A DNA stretch of 64,000 bases, from assembly GCF_030297155.1 (NCBI RefSeq), contig NZ_AP028068.1:1798001-1862000 (forward strand). Reading direction: 5' to 3'. The notes below the pieces were generated by a model. It was not told where the DNA came from. It ran no database searches and was given only the letters and a program-made list of their open reading frames with translations. This DNA comes from Vibrio sp. FE10. GTDB lineage: Bacteria; Pseudomonadota; Gammaproteobacteria; Enterobacterales; Vibrionaceae. The position numbers and the translations under genes are program-made. Position 1 is the first letter of the stretch; each line of letters opens with the position of its first letter. Shown here in pieces: positions 1-7,004 of this stretch.

Positions 1-577
1 GGAACACGACAGAGAAGACTAAAATAATCAATAGTATCAAGGTATAAACGGTTGCTTCGCTGGTTAAGAATATGTTGTCCATCAAACGTTCGTGAACATG
101 TTCCGCTGCTTCATCCATCTCTTCTGAAAAAACTTGTCTCTCTAATTTACTTAATAAAGATTCTGATACAGTTTGTTGTTTTGCTTTAAGTATTTTCTCA
201 AGTAATACCAATTGTCTATCCGCAGTTTTTACGTACTCATCAACTACAGAAGGGAGTGAATTGCCTAACCAAAGCATTTGAGGAAATCTAACGTTAATGT
301 CATTACTGGCTTCCTTTAAAGTGTTTAACTCGTAGGTTAGTTCTTGCACTTCAGAAAGTAGTTTGTTTATCTTTTGGTCAGCGTCTTCTGGCTGAGTTAA
401 ATGAATATAGCTCCTCATATGGACAAGGCTTGCTGAATGGGCAACGTGTGAGCTTTCAATGGCCTCTAGAAGAGAATTTTGAGTTTTAAATGAAAAGAAA
501 AAACTGAGAGTTATGCCCAATGCTAGTGCAATTAAAGCTTCCACAAGATTGAACATTTGTGAGTGTTCATTATTCAC
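1..577 (-). CDS. Membrane protein with N- and C-terminal TM segments (partial, 3' end outside window)
   Basis: An open frame runs from a GTG at 577 to the window edge without a stop, giving at least 192 residues. The start is chosen because GGAGGA lies five bases upstream of the GTG. The product opens with a hydrophobic helix (roughly residues 9-28, rich in A, L, I and F). A polar, helix-forming middle of about 140 residues follows, and a second very hydrophobic stretch of L, I and V appears just before the window edge. This suggests an inner-membrane protein with a periplasmic or cytoplasmic helical domain between two membrane anchors. Its start overlaps the stop of the small membrane-protein gene upstream, so the two are probably translationally coupled. 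I do not recognise the family. Confidence 0.6.
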   Translation of the reverse strand, partial: MNNEHSQMFNLVEALIALALGITLSFFFSFKTQNSLLEAIESSHVAHSASLVHMRSYIHLTQPEDADQKINKLLSEVQELTYELNTLKEASNDINVRFPQMLWLGNSLPSVVDEYVKTADRQLVLLEKILKAKQQTVSESLLSKLERQVFSEEMDEAAEHVHERLMDNIFLTSEATVYTLILLIILVFSVVF

Positions 578-707
578 TTGAGTCCTCCAAATGGAATTCA
601 TGGATAACAGGTATAGAGCTTTCTCTTTCAATATAATCAAAAAAGCAAGCAACCATAAATAGCCAAACAATTAATGCTATCCATACAAATACGCTTGTTT
701 TATTCAC
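570..707 (-). CDS. Small single-pass membrane protein, 45 aa
   Basis: A short frame from GTG at 707 (or ATG at 731, 53 aa) to TAA at 570-572. The sequence has one clear hydrophobic helix (SVFVWIALIVWLFMVACFF) followed by an acidic tail. GAGAGG lies about nine bases before the GTG, which favours that start. The stop codon overlaps the GTG start of the next gene by eight bases, a typical arrangement for coupled translation, so both probably act together in the membrane. The family is not recognised and the function is unknown. Confidence 0.5.
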   Translation of the reverse strand: MNKTSVFVWIALIVWLFMVACFFDYIERESSIPVIHEFHLEDSSE

Positions 708-835
708 CTTCCGACACCTCTCTTTCTCCATATGCATGAAGTTTAGAAGAGCATAACCTCAATAGCCATTCAATTTATGTGACTAAACTCAACGGAAAGA
801 AAATGGTATGGTTGTGATACGCTTAAACTTGTTGG

Positions 836-857
836 AGTAAGGCGCTTCTGTCCCAAA
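836..857 (+). repeat. 22-bp direct repeat, left copy, before the 178-aa gene
   Basis: The stretch AGTAAGGCGC-TTC-TGTCCCAAA recurs at 1419-1440 with two differences in 22 bases, in the same orientation. The two copies lie 583 bp apart and frame one gene exactly: its start is 20 bases after this copy. Confidence 0.75.
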
Positions 858-877
858 TACTTAAGAAAAACAAACCA

Positions 878-1414
878 ATGGCATACTCAATAATTGAACA
901 TAAACATCGCTTTTCTGCATGGGCAGCTTCCAGAGCATCAAGCGTTAATGGCGTAAGGTTTACGGTTGAGCAAGGCAAACAACTTATCGAGTCTATAGGT
1001 CTAGATAGCTTTGTTGATTCTCCAGATAAACTACCAGCTAGAGAAGACATCAATAAACAGCACCGATTATGGCGTGAACAGCTTATTGCTGAAGCGAGTA
1101 AAATAGGGTTGGTCTTTACACATGGCATCGCAGCCAAATTAATCAACATGTACTTAAAATCGGCTTTGGTTTGCGGGGGATATGATTCGCACGCAAAAGT
1201 CGCCAAATTGCACCCTCCTATAGATGCAGTGTTGTTGAAAGCTTTACGCCAAAATAATATCGGAGGGCTGAAGTCTCGCTGGAAAGAAGCTGAACTTGCA
1301 AGATGGTCTAAATTTTCCTCAGATCAATATGAACAAGTAATTCAATCGGTCAAAGAAGTAATGGGCAGCCGCGCACTATGGGAAATTGAAGAGTTTTGGC
1401 AAGGCTACCAGTGA
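878..1414 (+). CDS. Hypothetical protein, 178 aa, framed by direct repeats
   Basis: The 178-aa product starts at ATG 878 and has no signal peptide or membrane segment. Conserved-looking motifs, in order, are FSAWAASRAS near the N-terminus, THGIAAKLINMYLK around residues 81-94, LHPPIDAVLL around 110-119, and a tryptophan-rich C-terminal third (ELARWSKF, ALWEIEEFWQGYQ). The pattern of short helices with invariant-looking W, H and P residues suggests a compact, mostly helical soluble protein, but I cannot name the family or assign a function. The gene fits precisely between two 22-bp direct repeats (836-857 and 1419-1440), like a mobile cassette. A 127-aa frame on the opposite strand overlaps it and is treated as a shadow. 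Confidence 0.7.
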   Translation: MAYSIIEHKHRFSAWAASRASSVNGVRFTVEQGKQLIESIGLDSFVDSPDKLPAREDINKQHRLWREQLIAEASKIGLVFTHGIAAKLINMYLKSALVCGGYDSHAKVAKLHPPIDAVLLKALRQNNIGGLKSRWKEAELARWSKFSSDQYEQVIQSVKEVMGSRALWEIEEFWQGYQ

Positions 1415-1418
1415 TCAA

Positions 1419-1440
1419 AGTAAGGCGCCTTTGTCCCAAA
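1419..1440 (+). repeat. 22-bp direct repeat, right copy, after the 178-aa gene
   Basis: AGTAAGGCGC-CTT-TGTCCCAAA, matching 836-857 at 20 of 22 positions. It begins five bases after the stop codon of the framed gene. Confidence 0.75.
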
Positions 1441-1558
1441 CCGATTTTGGTGACATAAGAGGCAGCCCTATACGACTAGGTCACGCTTCACCAGCAAAGG
1501 TGTTCGGTCGTGTATGAGTCAGTATATCTTTGTATCCACTGGTGTCCACGCGGGGACA

Positions 1559-1762
1559 TCAGTCTATTTTAATATCACCTTGCTTGACTCGAACACAAAA
1601 TGAATTCCAGTCATGAGCATAAACATAAATTGGGTGTGGCACTGACTGTCCTCGTATAAATTCATCAAAAACCCGCTCCCATTTGGGTGGCAACTCAGAC
1701 GGGTCTACCAGTGGGAATGCAACTCCAACCATTCGAAATTCTTCTAAATTAGGCAACTCCAT
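1559..1762 (-). CDS. Small hypothetical protein, 67 aa
   Basis: A 67-aa soluble protein starting at ATG 1762. The start is supported by AGGAG eight bases upstream. The sequence is rich in proline and aromatic residues (PSELPPKWERVFDEF, PHPIYVYAHDWNSF) and lacks a signal peptide or membrane segment. It lies just downstream, on the same strand, of a decayed reading frame (1786-1950). I do not recognise the family. The combination of a good ribosome-binding site and a protein-like composition makes it a probable gene. Confidence 0.55.
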   Translation of the reverse strand: MELPNLEEFRMVGVAFPLVDPSELPPKWERVFDEFIRGQSVPHPIYVYAHDWNSFCVRVKQGDIKID

Positions 1763-1785
1763 AACTCAACTCCTGATTCAATCGA

Positions 1786-1950
1786 TTACTGTTGAAACGT
1801 TATAGTCGAGTCGAGCCTTAATTGCACGTAGTACCCGTCATCCAGATATGTACCTGCAACATAGTTATTATGTATGTCGTGCCACGTTCCAAACTCTTCA
1901 CTATCGGCCAACCATGTTATGATACCAGCAAGATTTTGTCCCGAACTCGT
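1786..1950 (-). pseudogene. Fragment of a decayed coding sequence, about 54 codons
   Basis: A minus-strand frame is open from just after a stop at 1951-1953 to TAA at 1786-1788. The translation looks like real protein (for example FGTWHDIHNNYVAGTYLDDG, then YYVQLRLDS) but has no proper start; only an internal TTG at 1911 is available. Immediately upstream other minus-strand frames hold short protein-like stretches broken by stops, as if a gene had suffered frameshifts. The 67-aa plus-strand frame at 1822-2025 is antisense to this and is probably a shadow. Between 1951 and 2175 I see nothing else except a possible extended -10 (TGGTATAAAT) near 2134 for the next gene. Confidence 0.35.
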
Positions 1951-2175
1951 TTAAAAATTTATATCCGGTTGCAACTGTGGAGAACAAGTGCGAAACCAAG
2001 AAACGCAACAATAATTTCGACATAAGCGTAAGTAACCTTTCTAAATTACGGCATCCTGAACAACCAAAGGTATGGAAGGTTGATTAACTTTTAGCGTTAT
2101 TGGTAAAGATCAATAATTAGATCACAGCAAATATGGTATAAATCCCCCCTAGTTCCATTGAATCCATACTACTTA

Positions 2176-2502
2176 ATGAAGTGTACTTTTAATTTTTCCT
2201 TGATAGCTCTTATAACGAGCGCTTCCATATCTACAGTGACTTTTGCTAAAAAGCATGATGAGACAGTTGAGCTTTGTGCAGAGTTTGAATCTATTGCGCG
2301 ACAAGCAATGACGCTAAGGCAGAATGATTTACCGATGTCTGAAGCTATGCAAATTCTTGGGGGGAAAGAGCCCGGAGCCTTAATGGTAAAGGAGGCATAT
2401 AATTCGCCCTATTATAACTCTCAGTCACTAAAGGAAGGTCAAATCAGAGATTTTAGCAACGCTGTTTTCAGTTCTTGTTATGAGGCCGTTACGGATGCAT
2501 AG
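2176..2502 (+). CDS. Small secreted or periplasmic protein, 108 aa
   Basis: The frame could begin at TTG 2158, but ATG 2176 gives a standard signal peptide: MKCTFNF, a hydrophobic core, then an STVTFA-type cleavage site before KKHDET. The mature part of about 85 residues is acidic and has two cysteines (LCAEF and SSCYEA), which could form a disulphide in the periplasm. The pattern CxEFxxIAxxAM resembles small Cys-pair periplasmic proteins found near mobile elements in Vibrio; a protein of similar style is encoded at 45659-45961. The function is unknown. A 42-aa membrane protein gene follows within eight bases, so the two are probably one operon. Confidence 0.6.
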   Translation: MKCTFNFSLIALITSASISTVTFAKKHDETVELCAEFESIARQAMTLRQNDLPMSEAMQILGGKEPGALMVKEAYNSPYYNSQSLKEGQIRDFSNAVFSSCYEAVTDA

Positions 2503-2509
2503 GAAGTAA

Positions 2510-2638
2510 ATGTTAGAAATCTTATTGTTTGTAGGGCTTTGTCTGACTTTTGGTGTTTTTCGTGTATTAGGGTGTTTATTTTCTTTGGGTGCAGCGGTCG
2601 TCGTAGCGATTATTTTGCTCATAATAATGGGAAGTTGA
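2510..2638 (+). CDS. Very small hydrophobic membrane protein, 42 aa
   Basis: ATG at 2510 is preceded by AGGAAG three bases away, overlapping the end of the upstream gene, and the frame closes at TGA 2636-2638. The product is almost entirely hydrophobic, with two predicted membrane segments (LEILLFVGLCLTFGVFRVL and LGAAVVVAIILLIIMG). It is co-directional with the secreted-protein gene and probably translated from the same message. It is too short for family recognition. Its function is unknown. Confidence 0.5.
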   Translation: MLEILLFVGLCLTFGVFRVLGCLFSLGAAVVVAIILLIIMGS

Positions 2639-2698
2639 TATTAAAAATGAATTGTTACATCTATGTATTGATTATCACTATAAACTCTTGGTAAGTGT

Positions 2699-3046
2699 AT
2701 GAAATTAAATAATATCAGTCGGGAGTTATCCGATTTAGCAACACTTGAAATTGATGCTTACTTGAAGCGCGGAGAGCTAATAGAAGCAGCAAAAATCCAC
2801 TTTGACACGACTGCGTCTTGGTTAGCTTGGTCAAAGTCACACCTTGGGATTTCTAAAGCTACACATTACCAGCACATTCAGTTACACAAGGCGTTTACAA
2901 ACGGTACTTTCGGTAAAGAAATGAAAAAGGTCCCACTGATGGTTCTCAATCGATTAATGTCAAATGAAAACCTTCGAAATGAAGCTCGTCTCGATATGGC
3001 AAAAGGCATAAAAATCGATAGTAATTGGATAAAAACAAAGCGCTAG
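2699..3046 (+). CDS. Small DNA-binding-like protein resembling DUF3102, 115 aa
   Basis: A 115-aa soluble, basic protein beginning at ATG 2699. The first half has a pattern seen in DUF3102-type plasmid and phage proteins: a helix (DLATLEIDAYLKRGELIEAA), then a tryptophan pair in TASWLAWSKSHLGISKATHYQHI, where LGISKATHYQHI looks like the recognition part of a helix-turn-helix. The C-terminal third is rich in K and R. This suggests a sequence-specific DNA-binding role, perhaps in plasmid or phage control, but the family match is by eye only. The long stretch behind it carries several GTTCATGAAC palindromes that could be its targets; that link is speculation. Confidence 0.5.
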   Translation: MKLNNISRELSDLATLEIDAYLKRGELIEAAKIHFDTTASWLAWSKSHLGISKATHYQHIQLHKAFTNGTFGKEMKKVPLMVLNRLMSNENLRNEARLDMAKGIKIDSNWIKTKR

Positions 3047-3572
3047 TGAACTTGTATCTAATACTGAGCCTAATTAGACACTTAAACATGGTAAATCGCA
3101 CATAAAAGCACCGTGTTTTACATGATGTGTCACAAACAAGACTACACTGAACGTTAAACTAACCCCCATAAGCTAAGGATGGCTTAAATCGCGCAATGAA
3201 CCATGATAAAACTACCACCATTCTTACCCATCACCTCATTGAATACACCCCGGCAAAATTTGTTTAGTGTTATTGCACTAAGGCACTTTTGAGCTAATTA
3301 CCACAAAACGTTTTGGACCGATTCAGGTGATTAATTCCGTAACAAAGAAATGGTGGTGTATCTAGCAATCCAAAACGCATCAAAAAATGGACGATGCCTT
3401 TCAGGAACTAGCGACAAGCCTGAAACGCTATATTCATATATGGTTTTAGGCAACCGAGAAGGATTGATTCTTAATTACTACGTTTCTCGGATAACTATGG
3501 ATTTAGCAAAGTATTTAAACCCGAGTTCAACTACCAACAAACGACTTACCTGAATGCATACTAGCAAGAAGA

Positions 3573-3736
3573 AGGTTCATGAACCTAGAAAGTGAAGTAG
3601 ATGGAAATTTGAACGAAAAACTGTTGGTTCATGAAGTAAATAGAGGTTCATGAGTTAGAACAGTTTTGGGTGGGAAATGAAAACTATGAATAACAAAGGT
3701 TTAACGATGGTTCTGGTGTATATTTGTTCATGAACA
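3573..3736 (+). repeat. Cluster of four GTTCATGAAC-type palindromes
   Basis: A perfect 14-bp palindrome AGGTTCATGAACCT lies at 3573-3586, and a perfect 12-bp palindrome TGTTCATGAACA at 3725-3736. Partial copies lie at 3626-3635 (GGTTCATGAA) and 3645-3653 (GGTTCATGA). The centres are at about 3579, 3631, 3650 and 3730. Such spaced dyads usually bind a dimeric regulator or partition protein. Confidence 0.6.
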
Positions 3737-3777
3737 TCATTGAAACCCAGAATTGTTAAATTGGTTTTGGTGTTTAT

Positions 3778-3810
3778 AAGGCAGGTATCTTTGTGTGATG
3801 CCCTGCCTTT
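3778..3810 (+). terminator. Weak hairpin terminator candidate
   Basis: AAGGCAGG at 3778-3785 pairs with CCTGCCTTT at 3802-3810. The T-run after the stem is short, so a terminator role is uncertain. Confidence 0.3.
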
Positions 3811-3929
3811 ATTCGGTGTCGATATTCTCTGATTTATACTGTGTATTTAACCATATTGGCTATTTACCATAAAATACCTAATATCCAGTGATAATAATCT
3901 TCGATTTTAACCCTGGTATTAGTTAGAGA

Positions 3930-4241
3930 TTAACCGCCAGCGAATTTAACTTTGTAGCCTTTCTTTTCAAGGTGCGCTTTGATCTTGTCACGCGCGTCGC
4001 CTTGAATCTCGATGTTGCCATCTTTAACCGAGCCGCCACAGCCGCACACTTTTTTAAGTTCTGCCGCCATTAGTTTTAATGGAGCGTCATCTAGGTCTAA
4101 GCCAGTTACGACAGAAACGCCTTTGCCTTTACGGCCTTTGGTTTCTTTTTGGATTCGAACAATACCATCGCCCTTAGGACGTTGGACTTTCTCTTCTTCA
4201 GGTGTGATACGACCTGTTTCTGTTGAATATACTAGGCTCAT
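3930..4241 (-). CDS. yciH: YciH, SUI1/eIF1-like translation factor
   Basis: A 103-aa protein of the bacterial SUI1 (eIF1) family. The typical bacterial N-terminus (MSLVYSTETGRI) is followed by a glycine- and lysine-rich segment (RIQKETKGRKGKGVSVVTGL). The SUI1 core (LKKVCGCGGSVKDGNIEIQGD) and the final GYKVKFAGG complete it. In E. coli YciH affects the fidelity of translation initiation, probably by acting on the small ribosomal subunit. Length and motif order match the family. It lies three bases downstream of the DUF3319-like gene on the same strand, so the two are probably co-transcribed. Confidence 0.9.
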   Translation of the reverse strand: MSLVYSTETGRITPEEEKVQRPKGDGIVRIQKETKGRKGKGVSVVTGLDLDDAPLKLMAAELKKVCGCGGSVKDGNIEIQGDARDKIKAHLEKKGYKVKFAGG

Positions 4242-4244
4242 AAT

Positions 4245-4613
4245 TTACTTCTTTTGTTGCTCTGCTTTTTGTTTTGCGAGTAAGTAAGCTTCTATATGAC
4301 GCTGGATTGCAATTTTGCCGCCTTTAATTAGGCGACCGTTAAACATGCAATACCACGCATTAGGCTCACCGGTGTCATTCTTGATTTGGTAGCCGTTGAA
4401 GTTTTCAGTCGAGCCACCAGTTCCTCTCGACTTATTTAAGGCAGTGAATTCTTTAGGATCAATAATCGATGCGGTTTCAATCCACCAATCAATACTCTTC
4501 TTTACGGCAGCTAAATTGCCCTGAATAACATTATTTTTTAACTTCGCACGCCAAACCGTGTTAGTAGCATCCGTCGATTGCAGATGGACGCTTCGATAAA
4601 TTGAATTAGCCAT
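4245..4613 (-). CDS. DUF3319-like protein, 122 aa
   Basis: A 122-aa soluble protein that looks like the DUF3319 family of Vibrio. It has an N-terminal segment with RSVHLQSTDA and a central KSIDWWIETASI helix, then a middle with a conserved-looking GYQIKNDTGEPNAWYCMFNGRLIKGG. A lysine- and glutamine-rich tail (LLAKQKAEQQKK) ends it. No signal peptide or membrane segment is visible. The family has no known function, and the assignment is from recalled sequence style rather than a search. It is directly upstream of yciH and divergent from the recombinase-like gene, with about 50 bp between the two starts. Confidence 0.6.
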   Translation of the reverse strand: MANSIYRSVHLQSTDATNTVWRAKLKNNVIQGNLAAVKKSIDWWIETASIIDPKEFTALNKSRGTGGSTENFNGYQIKNDTGEPNAWYCMFNGRLIKGGKIAIQRHIEAYLLAKQKAEQQKK

Positions 4614-4665
4614 ATCTATTGATCATCTTTTTGTTTTCACTGCATTAATCATAAGTATACTTTTA

Positions 4666-5682
4666 ATGATATCAAGCATAATATGGCAAAAACACCTGTT
4701 AAGGTACGGTAATTTGAGAAAAAAAGTCCCTATTTTATCTGACTCTGTGATAATTAATTCATTTGTCGAAAAATTGAACAGCAATGCGTCAATTGAAATT
4801 ATAGATGAGTTAACAGGATACCAATATTCTCGCAATTCACTGTTGGGCATCTACAGTGATTGGAATCGCTACCACGCGTTCTGTACTAAAAAACGCATTA
4901 ACACTCTTCCTGCCTCTGTAACGGCAATTCGTCGTTTCTTAGAGACTGAATCCAACGACAGAAAATACGCATCGCTAAAACGTTACACTGCAACGCTTAG
5001 TTTATTGCACACTGTGTTCGGCTTCGCTAACCCTATCAAGCATCGACAAGTTCGCTTTACCCTACTCCACTTACAAGCTCAAATGGCCGGTGATGCTAAG
5101 CAAACCAATGCAATGACGTCTGCGCACCTGACCGAATTGAACACGCTGCTTTCACATGACAAAGCTAACTTAAGAGAGATTCGTGATATCGCTATTTATA
5201 ATGTGATGTTCGAGTGTGCTTTAAAGCGTTCGGAACTTAAGTCGTTATCGACCAGTGATGTTGAGAGTACCGACAGTAATTATCAAATAACGATTAAAGA
5301 TTCTGTGTATCAGCTTTCACAAGTCGCGAGTGTTGCACTCGAGCGTTGGCTTGCATTTACTGGAACACAAGATGATTTACCTGTGTTTCGCGCGATAGAT
5401 AAGCATGAAAACATCGGGCTTCAAACTTTGGATGATTCTTCTATCTATCGAATCTTGCGCAGAGCGAGTGACTTACTACAGCTAGCAGAAAATCATCACT
5501 TTTCCGGCAATTCCATTCGTGTTGGCGCTGCTCAAGAGTTGTCGAAACAAGGTCTTAAGGTGAGAGAGATTCAGGACTTTGGTCGTTGGCTCAGCCCGGC
5601 TATGCCAGCTCAATACGTTGGCAATGTTGATAATGCAGAGCGTGAAAAAATGAAGTTTAAGGCGATTCTTCCCTGGCAGTAA
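4666..5682 (+). CDS. Tyrosine-recombinase-like protein with altered catalytic residues
   Basis: A 338-aa protein with the two-domain layout of tyrosine recombinases: an N-terminal SAM-like core-binding region (about 40-130) and a C-terminal catalytic region (about 150-330). The family's first catalytic arginine normally sits in a G-L-R-x-SEL motif; here the motif reads ALKRSEL (185-191), with lysine at that position. The H-x-x-R box reads N282-S-I-R285, so the histidine is replaced by asparagine. The GRW box (306-308) and the nucleophile tyrosine in YVGN (Tyr317) remain. It sits among core genes with no visible attachment sites or cargo, so it may be a domesticated DNA-binding protein. The start lacks a clear ribosome-binding site and could lie slightly downstream. 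Confidence 0.7.
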   Translation: MISSIIWQKHLLRYGNLRKKVPILSDSVIINSFVEKLNSNASIEIIDELTGYQYSRNSLLGIYSDWNRYHAFCTKKRINTLPASVTAIRRFLETESNDRKYASLKRYTATLSLLHTVFGFANPIKHRQVRFTLLHLQAQMAGDAKQTNAMTSAHLTELNTLLSHDKANLREIRDIAIYNVMFECALKRSELKSLSTSDVESTDSNYQITIKDSVYQLSQVASVALERWLAFTGTQDDLPVFRAIDKHENIGLQTLDDSSIYRILRRASDLLQLAENHHFSGNSIRVGAAQELSKQGLKVREIQDFGRWLSPAMPAQYVGNVDNAEREKMKFKAILPWQ

Positions 5683-5746
5683 CTACAAGTTTTTTAAATA
5701 CCTGTTTTTAGAAAATAGGGCTTAAAAACAGCTAGGTAAAAAACAA

Positions 5747-5776
5747 TAATGCCTTGGCAGAAAGCGCAAGGCATTA
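5747..5776 (-). terminator. Terminator behind ddl
   Basis: TAATGCCTTG at 5747-5756 pairs with CAAGGCATTA at 5767-5776. Read on the minus strand, the stem is followed by a T-rich tract, so it should end the ddl transcript; it also lies behind the plus-strand recombinase-like gene. Confidence 0.65.
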
Positions 5777-5829
5777 GTTTGTCAGCGTCTCGTTGTTGGG
5801 TTCAGCTTTACAACGAGTGATTAGATGAG

Positions 5830-6825
5830 CTAAGCAAGGCTCGTTCTAACGCAGTTCTCTAAGAACTGACTAAATTTAGGCCCATCATGTTCGACCATTT
5901 TAGGGAACATAGAAATCGGCGTCATACCCGGGAACGTATTCACTTCGTTCAGGTAGATCTCATTATCTTGTGTTAAGAAGAAGTCGATACGCGATAAGTG
6001 ACGAAGCTTCATTTGAGAGAAAACTTTGCGCGCGCTGTCTGCAATCAATTCACGTTGTTCGTCAGTTAGGTTACTTGCTTCCACTTCAGTAATTGAGTGG
6101 CTGTCTGCACTGTATTTCTCTTCATAAGAATAGAATGCGCCATTCGGTGCAATCACCTCGCCCGGCTTGCTGATGTAAAGCTTACCATCAAGTTCATACG
6201 CAGCAACTTCCAGTTCTCTTGGAACGACTGACTTCTCGACAAGTACTTGGTCTGAGAAGGTAAACGCTTTATTGATCGCTTCGCTTAGATCTTCTACTTG
6301 GTTTACTTGATAACAGCCAACAGAAGAACCTTGACGAGCCGCTTTCACAAATACTTTACCCCAATTTTCAAAGGCTTGAGTTGCTTGTGAGTGAGTTTGA
6401 TCTGTGTTGTCTGATAGAAACAGGTATGGTGTGTTTGGAATGCCCAGTGCGTCATACCAAAGCTTCGACGTGATCTTGTTGAAGCTGTTGTTACTTGCTT
6501 CAGAACCACAACCTAGATACGGAATTTTCGCCAGTTCAAACAGTGACTGGATGTCACCCGTTTCACCTGGGAAGCCGTGAATGCAAGGCACAATGAAATC
6601 TACTTTTGAATCGAGTTCATCGCCACGTAAAGCTTGATTGTTGATATCGAGATAAACCAATTCACCTGAATCAAGACACCAGCCTTCGTTTTTAATCTCA
6701 ACTCTTACAACGTTAAAATCTGCAACGCTATTGAGTTGTTCAAAAAGGTAATTGGCTGAAACTAAAGACACTTCATGCTCTGAAGATCCACCGCCGCAAA
6801 GTAGAAGGATGTTTGTGGTGTTCAT
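5830..6825 (-). CDS. ddl: D-alanine--D-alanine ligase
   Basis: A 331-aa cytoplasmic ligase that joins two D-alanines with ATP for peptidoglycan precursor synthesis. The N-terminus carries the family's GGGSSEHEVS motif (residues 11-20), followed by an ATP-grasp fold. Its ends are seen in VEKSVVPRELEVA in the middle and in LNEVNTFPGMTP near the C-terminus, which holds metal- and substrate-binding residues. Length is normal for the family. It is a stand-alone gene here rather than part of the mur-fts division cluster, so it corresponds to the free-standing DdlA type. It has its own terminator at 5747-5776. Confidence 0.93.
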   Translation of the reverse strand: MNTTNILLLCGGGSSEHEVSLVSANYLFEQLNSVADFNVVRVEIKNEGWCLDSGELVYLDINNQALRGDELDSKVDFIVPCIHGFPGETGDIQSLFELAKIPYLGCGSEASNNSFNKITSKLWYDALGIPNTPYLFLSDNTDQTHSQATQAFENWGKVFVKAARQGSSVGCYQVNQVEDLSEAINKAFTFSDQVLVEKSVVPRELEVAAYELDGKLYISKPGEVIAPNGAFYSYEEKYSADSHSITEVEASNLTDEQRELIADSARKVFSQMKLRHLSRIDFFLTQDNEIYLNEVNTFPGMTPISMFPKMVEHDGPKFSQFLENCVRTSLA

Positions 6826-6966
6826 GGGTAAATTCGGTCCTTGAAACTAGGAATACTGACTTCAATGATAAACAAAAGTCGAAATAGGTACAGTGTTTTG
6901 AACGTTAAATTTGTGTCCGAAAGGACGAGCGATTAACTATTAAACAAAACCGTTCGTCTCAAAACA

Positions 6967-6992
6967 AAAGAAGGAGCATTTGCTCCCTCTTT
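6967..6992 (-). terminator. Terminator behind the SPOR lipoprotein gene
   Basis: AAAGAAGGAGCA and TGCTCCCTCTTT form a short stem. On the minus strand it is followed by a T-rich run, directly after the lipoprotein stop codon. Confidence 0.65.
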
Positions 6993-7004
6993 ATGAATTA
7001 AAAC

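Larger units (their letters stand above)
3047..3929 (+). other. Long non-coding stretch, 883 bp
   Basis: No convincing gene. A 67-aa frame at 3350-3553 has no ribosome-binding site and no recognisable features. A 23-codon frame near 3196 (MNHDKTTTILTHHLIEYTPA...) could be the remnant of an older gene. The clearest features are four TTCATGA-centred palindromes between 3573 and 3736, and a weak hairpin at 3778-3810. Confidence 0.5.

Noticed and set aside
823..1206. 127-aa minus-strand frame
   Set aside because: Overlaps the 178-aa gene framed by repeats; Cys/Ser-rich and without a start signal.
836..1440. Integron gene cassette
   Set aside because: The repeats lack the GTTRRRY and RYYYAAC boxes of attC sites and no integron integrase is present.
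1822..2025. 67-aa plus-strand frame
   Set aside because: TTG start, no ribosome-binding site, and antisense to a more protein-like minus-strand fragment.
3350..3553. 67-aa plus-strand frame
   Set aside because: No ribosome-binding site, no recognisable domain and surrounded by non-coding DNA; left as part of the gap.
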